From the NCBI GenBank assembly GCA_946555465.1, contig CAMNST010000004.1, positions 124,001-188,000 on the forward strand: a stretch of DNA of 64,000 bases. Reading direction: 5' to 3'. Below are positions 25,076 to 33,939 of this stretch, piece after piece. Origin of the DNA: an uncultured Clostridia bacterium. Lineage in GTDB: Bacteria; Bacillota; Clostridia; Oscillospirales; Acutalibacteraceae. A program made the position numbers and the translations under genes. The notes below the pieces were generated by a model. The model saw nothing but the letters and a program-made list of their open reading frames with translations, searched no databases and was not told where the DNA came from. Each line of letters starts with the position of its first letter. The first letter of the stretch is position 1.

Positions 25076-26017
25076 CTATGCTTTTTTAACTACAAATACA
25101 AGCCAGCCCTTTTCTTCAAAACGCTGCAAAACTTCAAAACCGTTTTGTGAAAAAGAATAAAGAACCTCATCTTCACGTGTGTCAATTATACCGCCGGTGA
25201 TATAAACACCGCCGTCTTCAAGATACTGACCGACTGATTTGTTGAATTCTATAATTATATCGGCAACAATGTTTGCCACGATAACATTATATTTTCCCGT
25301 AACTTTGTCCGAAAGATTACCCTGAACAGCGGTAAATCTGCTATTATCAAGGTTGTTTTCTGCGGCATTTGCCATTGCTGTTTTTACAGCGAGCGAGTCT
25401 ATATCAACACCGAATGCATTTTTTGCACCGAGAAGAAGAGCGGCTATGGAAAGAATACCGCTGCCGCATCCAATATCAAGCACGGTTGAATTTTCGTCAA
25501 TATATTTTTCAAGTGTTTCAAGACAGAGTTTTGTTGTGGGGTGGCTGCCTGTGCCGAAAGCAAGACCCGGTTCAATATGAAGAACCTTTCTCCCGCCTGC
25601 ATCGTATTCATCTTCCCATGTGGGGCGGATTAACAGTTTTTCTCCGATAGGCATAGGATGAAAATACTGTTTCCAGTTGTTTACCCAGTCTTCGGTGGCG
25701 CAGTCGGCAATTTTAATATCATGTTTTATATTTTCATTATCAAGTCTTTCTTTGATGAATGAAACTGCTTCAAGGGGATTTTCGTGCGGATTTACATAAA
25801 CGTGAATAATCCCTTTTGTTCTGTCTGCCTGAAGAAGTTTTTCGTCAATCAAATCAATATGGGCAATTTCCATAACTTCGCCTTCAAGATTTGAGTAATC
25901 TTCAATATATATGCCGTAAGGCACTACCATATTGGCAATACTGCCTGCAGTGTCTATATCTTTCGTGTCAATGGTTATTGATATTTCTGTCCAGTTTTCG
26001 TTTAACGTGTTTTCCAT
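25076..26017 (-). CDS. prmA: Ribosomal protein L11 methyltransferase
   Basis: A 313-aa class I SAM methyltransferase. The N-terminal L11-recognition domain (about 1-130) is followed by EPGLAFGTGSHPTTKLCLE, typical of PrmA, and SAM motif I VLDIGCGSGILSI. The later motif VIVANIVADIII holds the PrmA version of N-x-x-A. It trimethylates ribosomal protein L11 on lysines and the N-terminus. RBS AGGAG precedes the ATG. Its 3' end abuts the promoter of the thiamine operon; YhaM is 33 nt upstream on the same strand. Confidence 0.95.
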   Translation of the reverse strand: MENTLNENWTEISITIDTKDIDTAGSIANMVVPYGIYIEDYSNLEGEVMEIAHIDLIDEKLLQADRTKGIIHVYVNPHENPLEAVSFIKERLDNENIKHDIKIADCATEDWVNNWKQYFHPMPIGEKLLIRPTWEDEYDAGGRKVLHIEPGLAFGTGSHPTTKLCLETLEKYIDENSTVLDIGCGSGILSIAALLLGAKNAFGVDIDSLAVKTAMANAAENNLDNSRFTAVQGNLSDKVTGKYNVIVANIVADIIIEFNKSVGQYLEDGGVYITGGIIDTREDEVLYSFSQNGFEVLQRFEEKGWLVFVVKKA

Positions 26018-26050
26018 TTCTGCTCCTTGTAGAAATTTATTCTTGATTTG

Positions 26051-26980
26051 CTATTCGCCGAGGTTTACTTTATGTTCTGTTGATGAAAGACCGTGATTAA
26101 ACAGTTTTCTGTTATCAAGTGCCCACTGTCTGTCTGTAAACGAACCGGCATCAACCTTGCTTGTTGCGTTGTTTATTTCAAATATGGTTGCATCAAGGCT
26201 GTCAAGTGAAGAAAGAATTTCTGCCTCAAGAAACATCGGTCTTACAGGTGAACCGTATTCCGGAATACCATGATGAGAAAGTATCATATGTTCAAGGAGA
26301 ATAACTTTTTCGCTGTCGATATTCAGTTTTTTTGCTGTTTCTTCAATATACATTGCGCCTTTTACAAGGTGACCGATCAATTCACCGCCGACCGTGTATG
26401 CTTTGCAGAGACCTGTTTTTGAGGTTTCCATTTCAAATGTTTTTGCAACATCGTGAAGAATTGCACCGGAAAGCAGTAATTCTCTGTTGATATTCGGGTA
26501 AACAGTGCAGGTTTTTTCTGCCATTTCAACAATAGATGCCGTGTGAAGCATAAGACCGCCCACGATTGCATGGTGAAGTCTGAATGCGGCAGGGAACACT
26601 TCCAGTTTTTCTCTGTTTGCAAGCATTATTTCGTTGACAATTCTTTTCAGTTCGCTGTCTTTAAAGTTGTTGACTTTTTCAAGAAGCATTGAAAAAATGA
26701 TTTTTCCGTCATATTCAGAGGCAGGAACAAAGTTTTTAATCATTTCATCAGGTGCTTTTCTTATTGTGTTTATAGTTAATTGGTCTTTACCCTTGTAGTT
26801 ATCCAGTGTGTATTCAATTTCAACAACATCACCTGATTCAAACTGACCGTTATTATCAAATCTCCAGATTTTTGCCGGATATTCTTTTTTATCACTTCCT
26901 ATAACGATTAAATCAAGATATCCATTGCCGTTTTTATCTTTTTTTTCGTTTAACTCTTTTATCATTGCAAAAGATGCCAT
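26051..26980 (-). CDS. yhaM: 3'-5' exoribonuclease YhaM family (OB fold + HD)
   Basis: A 309-aa protein with an N-terminal OB fold (about 1-95) and an HD domain whose metal ligands lie in RLHHAIVGGLMLHT and SGAILHDVAK, then EHMILSHHG. This is the YhaM/CBF1 exoribonuclease layout, close to the B. subtilis length. I use the ATG at 26980 (MASFAMIKEL) because the longer frame begins inside the promoter (-35 27043-27038, -10 27020-27015); GAGAGG lies 12 bases before this ATG. It degrades RNA 3'-5' and joins RNA turnover. Confidence 0.88.
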   Translation of the reverse strand: MASFAMIKELNEKKDKNGNGYLDLIVIGSDKKEYPAKIWRFDNNGQFESGDVVEIEYTLDNYKGKDQLTINTIRKAPDEMIKNFVPASEYDGKIIFSMLLEKVNNFKDSELKRIVNEIMLANREKLEVFPAAFRLHHAIVGGLMLHTASIVEMAEKTCTVYPNINRELLLSGAILHDVAKTFEMETSKTGLCKAYTVGGELIGHLVKGAMYIEETAKKLNIDSEKVILLEHMILSHHGIPEYGSPVRPMFLEAEILSSLDSLDATIFEINNATSKVDAGSFTDRQWALDNRKLFNHGLSSTEHKVNLGE

Positions 26981-27014
26981 ATTGCTGTTCATCCTCTCGT
27001 AATTATCAATGTCT

Positions 27015-27081
27015 ATTATACAATAATTATTGTGTTTATTCAACGGCTAATCTTGACAAAGATTAATTGTGTTGGTATTAT
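27015..27081. promoter_or_regulatory. Divergent promoters for YhaM and the pseudokinase
   Basis: Minus strand: TTGAAT (27043-27038) and TATAAT (27020-27015), spacing 17, for YhaM. Plus strand: TTGACA (27053-27058) and TATTAT (27076-27081), spacing 17, for the pseudokinase gene at 27143. Confidence 0.78.
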
Positions 27082-27142
27082 TTTAATATAATAATGAATA
27101 GTAATATTAGTTTGAATTTAATTTGGAGTGTGATACTCACTT

Positions 27143-28819
27143 ATGGATATAGAAAATTTATGTATGAATTGTTTCGGTGAACTCACCGGGGGAAGCGTCT
27201 GCCGAAACTGCGGTTACGATAATGATACAAATGTTGATACAATTTATCTTCAGCCCAAAACTGTTCTGAATGACAGATATGTTATAGGTGCTTTTGTTTC
27301 ACACGAAAGTGACGCAGCGGTTTATATGGCATATGATAAACAGTTGGGTTTGCCTGTAACGGTAAGAGAGTTTTTACCGAAAGGAATTGCAAACAGGCTT
27401 GAAGGAAATACAGATGTTCACATCAGGGAACGCTATAAAACTGCTTTTCAAAAGTATAAAGCGTCTTTTCTTAATTTGTGGACAACGATTGTAAAAATGA
27501 GAAATCTCTCTGCAGTTATTCCCACTTATGATGTGTTTGAACTTAACGAAACCGCATATGCTGTTATGGAATATATTGAATCTATTCCGCTGAGAGATTT
27601 TCTTCTCAGAAATCCTGACGGCAATATCCTTTGGGATAAGGCAAGGCTTATGTTTATGCCTATTCTTACAACTCTTGAATCTCTTCATGCAAACGGAATC
27701 ATTCACGGTGCAATTTGCCCTGAAAATCTTCTGCTCTGCCGTGACGGAAAAATAAGACTTAAAGGTTTCTGTATCAGCGAGGCAAACTCAATGAACGGTG
27801 AACTTGAGTTTAATATTAATGAAGGTTATACTGCGCTTGAACAGTATGACAATAACCATAAAATGTGTCCGGCAACAGATATTTATGCTTTTTCGGCTTG
27901 TATTTTCCGTGCGCTTGTGGGTCAGAATCCTCCTGATGCAAAATCAAGAGAAACAAACGATAAACTAATGATACCAAATACAATCGCCGAAAAAATTCCT
28001 ACTCATATAATAAAGGCACTTGGCGGCGGTCTTCAGATTTATCCCGAAAAAAGAACGCAGAGTGTTGATGTTTTTCGTGAGCAACTTAATGCGTCACCGT
28101 CTGTTGTTGCCGCTGCAGCGGTTAAAAACAGCAATATTGTTCAGGCAGATGAAGATGACGATCCCGTTAAAAAAGAGGAATTTTACAGGGGATATCCTGA
28201 ATATCCCGAGCCCAAAAGCAAAGGCAAAGGTGCAAAGGCTGTAATTATTGTTCTTGTAATTCTTATTGTTGCCGCTATCGGTGTGGGCGTGTATGTTGCC
28301 AAGAGCGGAATGCTTGATAAGCCCGAAGATACAACAGCACCTCAGGTTTCGCTTGCAACGTATGCCGTGCCGAATTTTATATCTGCAGGATATACGCAAA
28401 GCGATATAGAAAATAATGCCGCTTGGAATAAACAGTTTACCATAACGTATAAAACCGAATACAGTGAGGATGTTGAAGAGGGCATTATTTTTGAACAGAG
28501 CATTGAAGCAGGAAAAGAAGTTGACGAAAAAACGGCAATCGTTCTTACTGTAAGTATGGGTGTTCAGACTGAGGATGTTCCCGATGTGGGCGGAATGACC
28601 CTTGAAGAGGCAACAAAAACGCTTACGGATCTTGGCTTTAAAGTGTCTACCGTTGAAATTTATAATGACGGCGGAAACAGACCCGGTACGGTAAAATCAA
28701 ATCACGGTATGGCACCTAAGGCAAATTCAACAGTTCCTGTCGGCGAAGAAATTATTCTTCAGGTATATGGTGAAGAAGTAACAACCACCCAGCCTGAAAC
28801 AACAGAACCCGAGGAATAA
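27143..28819 (+). CDS. Zinc-ribbon pseudokinase with PASTA domains
   Basis: A 558-aa membrane protein resembling a PknB/PrkC kinase whose active site has decayed. It starts with a zinc ribbon (Cys7, Cys10, Cys20, Cys23). In the kinase fold (about 40-310) the Gly-rich loop is absent, the VAIK lysine is Arg75 (VTVREF), the catalytic HRD is HGA (188-190, Asp lost) and DFG is GFC (208-210). Structural residues such as HxxxxPEN and DIYAFS remain. A membrane helix lies at about 368-388, and two extracellular PASTA repeats occupy about 400-545; PASTA binds peptidoglycan or lipid II. It is probably a scaffold or sensor. It is monocistronic, with its own promoter and terminator. Confidence 0.85.
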   Translation: MDIENLCMNCFGELTGGSVCRNCGYDNDTNVDTIYLQPKTVLNDRYVIGAFVSHESDAAVYMAYDKQLGLPVTVREFLPKGIANRLEGNTDVHIRERYKTAFQKYKASFLNLWTTIVKMRNLSAVIPTYDVFELNETAYAVMEYIESIPLRDFLLRNPDGNILWDKARLMFMPILTTLESLHANGIIHGAICPENLLLCRDGKIRLKGFCISEANSMNGELEFNINEGYTALEQYDNNHKMCPATDIYAFSACIFRALVGQNPPDAKSRETNDKLMIPNTIAEKIPTHIIKALGGGLQIYPEKRTQSVDVFREQLNASPSVVAAAAVKNSNIVQADEDDDPVKKEEFYRGYPEYPEPKSKGKGAKAVIIVLVILIVAAIGVGVYVAKSGMLDKPEDTTAPQVSLATYAVPNFISAGYTQSDIENNAAWNKQFTITYKTEYSEDVEEGIIFEQSIEAGKEVDEKTAIVLTVSMGVQTEDVPDVGGMTLEEATKTLTDLGFKVSTVEIYNDGGNRPGTVKSNHGMAPKANSTVPVGEEIILQVYGEEVTTTQPETTEPEE

Positions 28820-28847
28820 TTATTTGTAAAAATTATATATAAAGTAA

Positions 28848-28880
28848 AGCAGCAGATGTATTTAATCTGCTGCTGTTTTT
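28848..28880. terminator. Bidirectional terminator
   Basis: AGCAGCAGAT (28848-28857) pairs with ATCTGCTGCT (28865-28874), followed by T's, between convergent genes. Confidence 0.85.
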
Positions 28881-28888
28881 TGTTTATT

Positions 28889-29761
28889 TTATGCCTGTTT
28901 CCATAACATTTTGTTTTCTCTGAATTCGTAAGTGAGTTTTTCCTCGTCATAAAGGTAGGACAAAAATGATTTTATTGTGCTGCCCACCAGCATATATTGA
29001 TTGGCATTCATTGTTAAAGAATATTTATCAAATATGTATTTAAGAATTTCTTCAAAGGCAGTTTCATTTTTGCAGTAATCGCATATTGTGTTTGCAATTT
29101 CGTTAATTTTGTTTTCGTTGAGTTTTATAAGATGAGATATATCATCTGTTGCTTTACAGTGGGAGGGAATGAAAATTTTTGCTTTGAGTTCTTTAAGTTT
29201 TTGCAGTGTGTTCAGATACGCTTTAACATCGTATATAAAAAATATATGGTATTTTTCAATGGTTTCTTCACTGAATAAAGCATCTGCAAGAAATACGGCG
29301 TCATCGGATGTTCTGATACCTATCATATCAAAAAAGTGACCTTTAAGAGGAAAATATTCAAGCCCGCAGGGAAGATTGTTTTCAATCTCCGTTACAACAG
29401 ATTCTTTGGCAAGCAGAAATTTATGGCGTAAATCTTTAAAAGGATATCCGCCGTAAAGAAAAGAGGGTTCAAGAACGGGATACTGAGTAAAACACTTTTC
29501 AATTTTATCAGCATAAATTTTGCAATCTGTTCGGTCCTGAATAAATTTATTTCCGCCGATATGGTCGGCATTTGAATGTGTGCTTATAATGCCCTTAACG
29601 TTCCATCCCTCGGCATTTATGATTTTTAAAATCTTTTTGCCCGCCTCTTTGTCATTACCTGAATCTATCAGATAAACGTTATCATCATCCGTTTTATAAA
29701 TACCTATATTGGTGGCGTTTTCTATATAATAGGTGTTCTTTCCAACCTGTTTTAATTCCAT
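28889..29761 (-). CDS. MBL-fold metallohydrolase
   Basis: A 290-aa metallo-beta-lactamase-fold protein. I start it at the ATG at 29761 (MELKQVGKNTYY) with GAAGGTG six bases upstream; the longer frame would overlap recG. The metal motif is STHSNADHIGG: His62, Asp66 and His67 are kept, but the second His of HxHxDH is Asn64. Further ligands are likely in FPLKGHFFDM, FLADALFS and IPSHCK. This HxNxDH variant suggests a changed or single metal site. The substrate is unknown. It follows recG by 11 nt and is probably co-transcribed. Confidence 0.82.
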   Translation of the reverse strand: MELKQVGKNTYYIENATNIGIYKTDDDNVYLIDSGNDKEAGKKILKIINAEGWNVKGIISTHSNADHIGGNKFIQDRTDCKIYADKIEKCFTQYPVLEPSFLYGGYPFKDLRHKFLLAKESVVTEIENNLPCGLEYFPLKGHFFDMIGIRTSDDAVFLADALFSEETIEKYHIFFIYDVKAYLNTLQKLKELKAKIFIPSHCKATDDISHLIKLNENKINEIANTICDYCKNETAFEEILKYIFDKYSLTMNANQYMLVGSTIKSFLSYLYDEEKLTYEFRENKMLWKQA

Positions 29762-29772
29762 ATTTTTCACCT

Positions 29773-31803
29773 TCAGTATTGTATATCCCTGAACATTTTT
29801 GTAATCTGCCGGCATAATACGCGGTTTTCAGGAAGATCAAGATTATTATCTTTTTCAAGAATTTCTCTTGCGCAGTTCTGTGCAAGGTGCAGTGTTTCAA
29901 TATCCTCAAGCATATCGGCAATTTTAAGGTTCGGAAGTCCGTGCTGTTTTTCTCCGAAAAAGTCACCGGGACCTCGTGCTTTTAAATCTTCATCTGCAAT
30001 TTTAAATCCGTCACTGTGGTGTTTCATAACTGCCAGACGGTTTCTTGAGTTTTCACTTTTGCTGTCTGAAACCAGAATGCAAAAACTTTTTTTATTTCCT
30101 CTGCCGATTCTTCCTCTTAACTGGTGCAGTTGTGAAAGGCCAAACCGTTCGGCATTTTCAATTACCATAATTGTTGCATTGGGCACATCAACGCCAACCT
30201 CAACAACCGTTGTTGCCACAAGAATCTGAATATCGCCGTTTGAAAAGGCATTCATTACATTTTCTTTTTCTTTTGGCTTCATTTTGCCGTGAAGAAGACC
30301 GATATGATAGCCTTTAAAATCGTTTTCTGCAAGTTCTTCTGCAAATTGTTCGGCCGATTTTAAATCTGTAATATCTTCAGATTCTTCAACCATAGGGCAG
30401 ATTATATAACATTGCTCATTTCTTGCAACCGCGTCTTTAATGAATTTGTAAATTCTTTTGCTGTATGAAGAGTCAACAACATCTGTTCTTATTGTCTGTC
30501 TGCCCGGCGGCAGTTCGTCAAGTATGCTTATATCAAGGTCGCCGTAAAGGATAAGACCGAGCGTTCGCGGAATAGGTGTTGCACTCATAACAAGGGTGTG
30601 AATATTGATGCCTTTATTTGCAAGGCTTGCTCTTTGTTTAACGCCGAAACGGTGCTGTTCGTCGGTTATAACAAGGGCAAGATTTTTAAATTCAACATCG
30701 TTTTGAATTATTGCGTGGGTTCCGATAAGCAAATCAATTTTTCCGTCAATTAAATCAGATTTGATTTCACGTTTTTCTTTTGCTTTTGTTGAACCTGTTA
30801 AAAGTCTTATTCTTATGCCGGTGGCAGAAAGCATTTTAGAAATGCTTTCAAAATGCTGGGCAGCAAGTATTTCTGTAGGCGCCATGAGTGCGCTCTGATA
30901 ACCGTTTTTAAATATTGTATAAATCAAACCTGCGCCGACAGCGGTTTTTCCTGAACCCACATCACCCTGAAGAAGGCGGTTCATAGGATTCTTTTTACCC
31001 ATATCAGCGATGCATTCCTCTATTGCCCTGTTTTGTGCATTTGTAAGTTTATACGGCAGGAGAGATTTGAATTCATCATTGAAATTTATCTTGATTTCAT
31101 ATGAATTTTCTTTTTTCTTGCTGCTTTTCAGTTTTAAAAGACCTAACTGCAGGGTTAAAAGTTCTTCAAAAATCAGCCTTTTTCTTGCCTGCACGGTATC
31201 TTCGGCACTTTGTGGAAAATGAATATTTCGTATAGCTTTATCAAGCAATATTAAATTGTATTTTTCTCTTATTTCTTTATTGAGGGTTTCTTCAATTTTA
31301 TCTGTACAATCAAGAGCATTTTCAACAACTTTTGCTATTATGTTAGATGTCAGTTTCCCGCCTGACGGATAAATCGGATGTATTCTTGCAGCGATATCAG
31401 CCTTTTCAATCTTCGGGCCTGACATAGAAGCGGATGTGAAAGTTTTTTCAATTTTTCCGAAAAGGATATAGTCTTCATAAATTCTGAGTGACTGCGCAAG
31501 ATATTTGTTGTTGAAAATGGTAACATTTATGATGTTTTCTCCATCTGAAAAACGGCATTTATAAAGTGTCATTCCACGTCTTACCATATGTTCTTTGACG
31601 GGAGTAATCATTGTTGCATGTATTACAGCATTTTCGCCGTTTGGGCTTTCTGACACGGATTTTGTTTGGGTCCAGTCTTCGTATTTTCTTGGATAAAAGT
31701 GAAGAAGGGAGTCAACATCAAAAATGCCGAGACGGTTAAACATCTCGGCTCTTTTTTCGCCGACACCCTTTACATATTTTATGCTGCTGTCAAGATTTAA
31801 CAT
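29773..31803 (-). CDS. recG: ATP-dependent DNA helicase RecG
   Basis: A 676-aa RecG with the N-terminal wedge/OB domain (about 1-230), Walker A QGDVGSGKTAV (about 281-291), DEQHRFG (motif II, DExH), MSATPIPRTL (motif III), the VEVGVDVPNATIM and QLRGRIGRG motifs of the second helicase domain, and the RecG-typical C-terminal ARGPGDFFGEKQHG. It remodels stalled replication forks and Holliday junctions. It lies downstream of fakA and the Asp23 gene, the order seen in many Firmicutes (yloU-yloV-recG). Confidence 0.96.
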   Translation of the reverse strand: MLNLDSSIKYVKGVGEKRAEMFNRLGIFDVDSLLHFYPRKYEDWTQTKSVSESPNGENAVIHATMITPVKEHMVRRGMTLYKCRFSDGENIINVTIFNNKYLAQSLRIYEDYILFGKIEKTFTSASMSGPKIEKADIAARIHPIYPSGGKLTSNIIAKVVENALDCTDKIEETLNKEIREKYNLILLDKAIRNIHFPQSAEDTVQARKRLIFEELLTLQLGLLKLKSSKKKENSYEIKINFNDEFKSLLPYKLTNAQNRAIEECIADMGKKNPMNRLLQGDVGSGKTAVGAGLIYTIFKNGYQSALMAPTEILAAQHFESISKMLSATGIRIRLLTGSTKAKEKREIKSDLIDGKIDLLIGTHAIIQNDVEFKNLALVITDEQHRFGVKQRASLANKGINIHTLVMSATPIPRTLGLILYGDLDISILDELPPGRQTIRTDVVDSSYSKRIYKFIKDAVARNEQCYIICPMVEESEDITDLKSAEQFAEELAENDFKGYHIGLLHGKMKPKEKENVMNAFSNGDIQILVATTVVEVGVDVPNATIMVIENAERFGLSQLHQLRGRIGRGNKKSFCILVSDSKSENSRNRLAVMKHHSDGFKIADEDLKARGPGDFFGEKQHGLPNLKIADMLEDIETLHLAQNCAREILEKDNNLDLPENRVLCRQITKMFRDIQY

Positions 31804-31823
31804 AATATCTGCTCTTCGGTAAT

Positions 31824-33485
31824 TTATTCAACCGCAATGATGAAGTAATAAATAGGCTGACCTCCGTCAACAACACTGACTTCAACATTGCTGCCGAACT
31901 TTTTGCTCAGTGTTTCCTCAACTTTTGCGGCATCTTCTTCGCTGATTCCTTCACCGTAAATTACGGTTACAAGTGAATGTTCGTTTTTCTTAAATAATCT
32001 GTCTGCCGATTTTACGGCAATATCAATTATATCTGTTCCGATGAATTTGATTTTGCCGTTGCAAAGGCCCATTATTTCGCCTTCGTTTACTTTCTGACCG
32101 TCAACTTCGCTGTCGCGGGCAGCAAATGTAACCTGTGCAGTCTGAACGGCTTCGGCTGCTGACATCATAGTAATCTGATTTTCGTCGGCAGTGCTGCTTT
32201 CGTCAAATGCAAGCATTGCAGAAATTCCCTGAGGGATTGTTTTGGTCTGAAGCACTCTTACTTTTCTGTCAGTTGCAAGCGGGATGGTTTGTTCTGCTGC
32301 CATAATTATATTTTTGTTGTTAGGAAGAACAAAAACGGTTTTGGCAGGGGTATTCATAATGGCATTTAAAATGTCGTCTGTTGACGGATTCATTGTCTGA
32401 CCGCCGCTTACAACAACATCTGCACCGATATTTCTGAACAGTTCTTCAAGGCCTTCGCCTGCACATACGGCAACAAAACCGTATTCGTTTTCGGGAGTTA
32501 AAATCTGCGGTTCAATAATTTTTTCTCCGTCTTTAACACCCATATCGGCATTGGCATGCTGATATCTCATGTTGTCGATTTTTATATTGATAAGCTGACC
32601 GTACTTAAGCGCTGCCTGAATAACATTTCCGGGTTCATTTGAATGAACGTGAACTTTAATTATATCACTGTCGTCCACAACAACAACGCAATCGCCGATT
32701 GATTCTAAAAATGCTCTGAGTTTAATCGGGTCTTTTTCTTTTGCCGAAGATGATTTTTCAATAAGAAATTCAGAGCAGTATCCGAATTCAATATCATCAG
32801 ATGCCTGGGCAACAGTTGATTTTGAAGGAGCAGAAACGGGTGTAACACCTGAACCGTCAAGCGGCTGAACAATTACACCGTTATGCCAAACGCTTTCCAT
32901 CCCCTCAAAAACAAGAATGAGTCCCTGTCCTCCTGCGTCAACAACGCCTGCTTTTTTAAGTACCGGCAGAAGGTCGGGAGTTTTTGCAAGTGCTTCTTTT
33001 GCTGCCTGAAGTGCGGCAAAGGCAACTTCGAGAGGGTCACTCTGGATTTCTGCCATTTTTACCGCTGCGTCTTTTGCTTCTCTTACAACGGTAAGTATGG
33101 TTCCTTCTGTTGGTTTCATAACGGCTTTGTATGCGGCATCAACGCCTTCTTTGAAAGCGTTGGCAATGTCTTTTGCTCCTGCCGCTTCAAGACCCTTAAA
33201 ACCTTTTGAGAATCCGCGGAAAATAAGAGAAAGAATAACGCCTGAATTGCCTCTTGCACCTCTTAAAAGAGCGGATGCACATCTTGCTGAAGCCTCTTCT
33301 ATTGTGCAGTTATCAGGAAGGGTTGCCATCTCTTTTGCTGCTGCGGTAATTGTCATACTCATATTTGTGCCTGTATCACCGTCGGGAACAGGGAATATAT
33401 TCAGGGCATCAACTGCTTGTCTGCTGTTAGAAATATTATTAGCCGCTGAAATTATAGAATCACGAAACATTAATCCTGTAATCAT
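31824..33485 (-). CDS. fakA: Fatty acid kinase FakA-like (DAK2/YloV)
   Basis: A 553-aa protein of the YloV/FakA family. The N-terminal DhaL (DAK2) domain (about 1-200) has the ATP/Mg site FPVPDGDTGTNMS and RGARGNSGVILSLIFRG. A middle domain and a C-terminal DegV-like region (about 300-553) follow. FakA phosphorylates fatty acids held by a FakB/DegV protein for phospholipid synthesis. No fakB is in the window. RBS GGAGA is six bases upstream, and it lies 13 nt after the Asp23 gene. Confidence 0.9.
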   Translation of the reverse strand: MITGLMFRDSIISAANNISNSRQAVDALNIFPVPDGDTGTNMSMTITAAAKEMATLPDNCTIEEASARCASALLRGARGNSGVILSLIFRGFSKGFKGLEAAGAKDIANAFKEGVDAAYKAVMKPTEGTILTVVREAKDAAVKMAEIQSDPLEVAFAALQAAKEALAKTPDLLPVLKKAGVVDAGGQGLILVFEGMESVWHNGVIVQPLDGSGVTPVSAPSKSTVAQASDDIEFGYCSEFLIEKSSSAKEKDPIKLRAFLESIGDCVVVVDDSDIIKVHVHSNEPGNVIQAALKYGQLINIKIDNMRYQHANADMGVKDGEKIIEPQILTPENEYGFVAVCAGEGLEELFRNIGADVVVSGGQTMNPSTDDILNAIMNTPAKTVFVLPNNKNIIMAAEQTIPLATDRKVRVLQTKTIPQGISAMLAFDESSTADENQITMMSAAEAVQTAQVTFAARDSEVDGQKVNEGEIMGLCNGKIKFIGTDIIDIAVKSADRLFKKNEHSLVTVIYGEGISEEDAAKVEETLSKKFGSNVEVSVVDGGQPIYYFIIAVE

Positions 33486-33498
33486 TTTTTATCTCCAA

Positions 33499-33855
33499 TC
33501 AATTAAGTGCGTCTACATAGACATTAACTTTTGAAACCTTTAAATCAGTTGCTTCTTCTACTGTGTAACGCACCTTATTTACAATACTTTCAACGATTGC
33601 ACTTATATTTACACCATAGGAAACAGAAATATGAAGGTCTATAACAAGATTACCATTAATGCTTTTAACGGTAATACCCTGATCGGAATTGTCACGGGAT
33701 GTTTTGCTTTTTATTGCAGATTTTATGCTTTGATATGGGTTTGAATTAACCATTCCCGTAACACCAAAGCAACTCTGTGCTGCTTTGCCTACAAGATTTG
33801 CAAAGTAGTTATTTGTAACTTCAATATATCCGTTGGGTCTTTCTAATTTTATCAT
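33499..33855 (-). CDS. Asp23/Gls24 family envelope stress protein (YloU)
   Basis: A 118-aa Asp23/Gls24 (DUF322) protein. It has the GYIEVTNNYFANLVGKAA start, the V-x-G-MVNSNP region, and a C-terminal strand block VNISAIVESIVNKVRYTVEE ending KVNVYVDAL. YloU is found next to YloV/FakA in most Firmicutes and is thought to act with it at the membrane or in envelope stress. RBS GGAGG precedes the ATG. Confidence 0.92.
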   Translation of the reverse strand: MIKLERPNGYIEVTNNYFANLVGKAAQSCFGVTGMVNSNPYQSIKSAIKSKTSRDNSDQGITVKSINGNLVIDLHISVSYGVNISAIVESIVNKVRYTVEEATDLKVSKVNVYVDALN

Positions 33856-33939
33856 ATGAAAAATTCCTCCGTTTTTATGGTGTGGTTATAAAATTTATAA
33901 TTCTATCCGATATAATTATATGTTTTATCTGCAGGTAAA

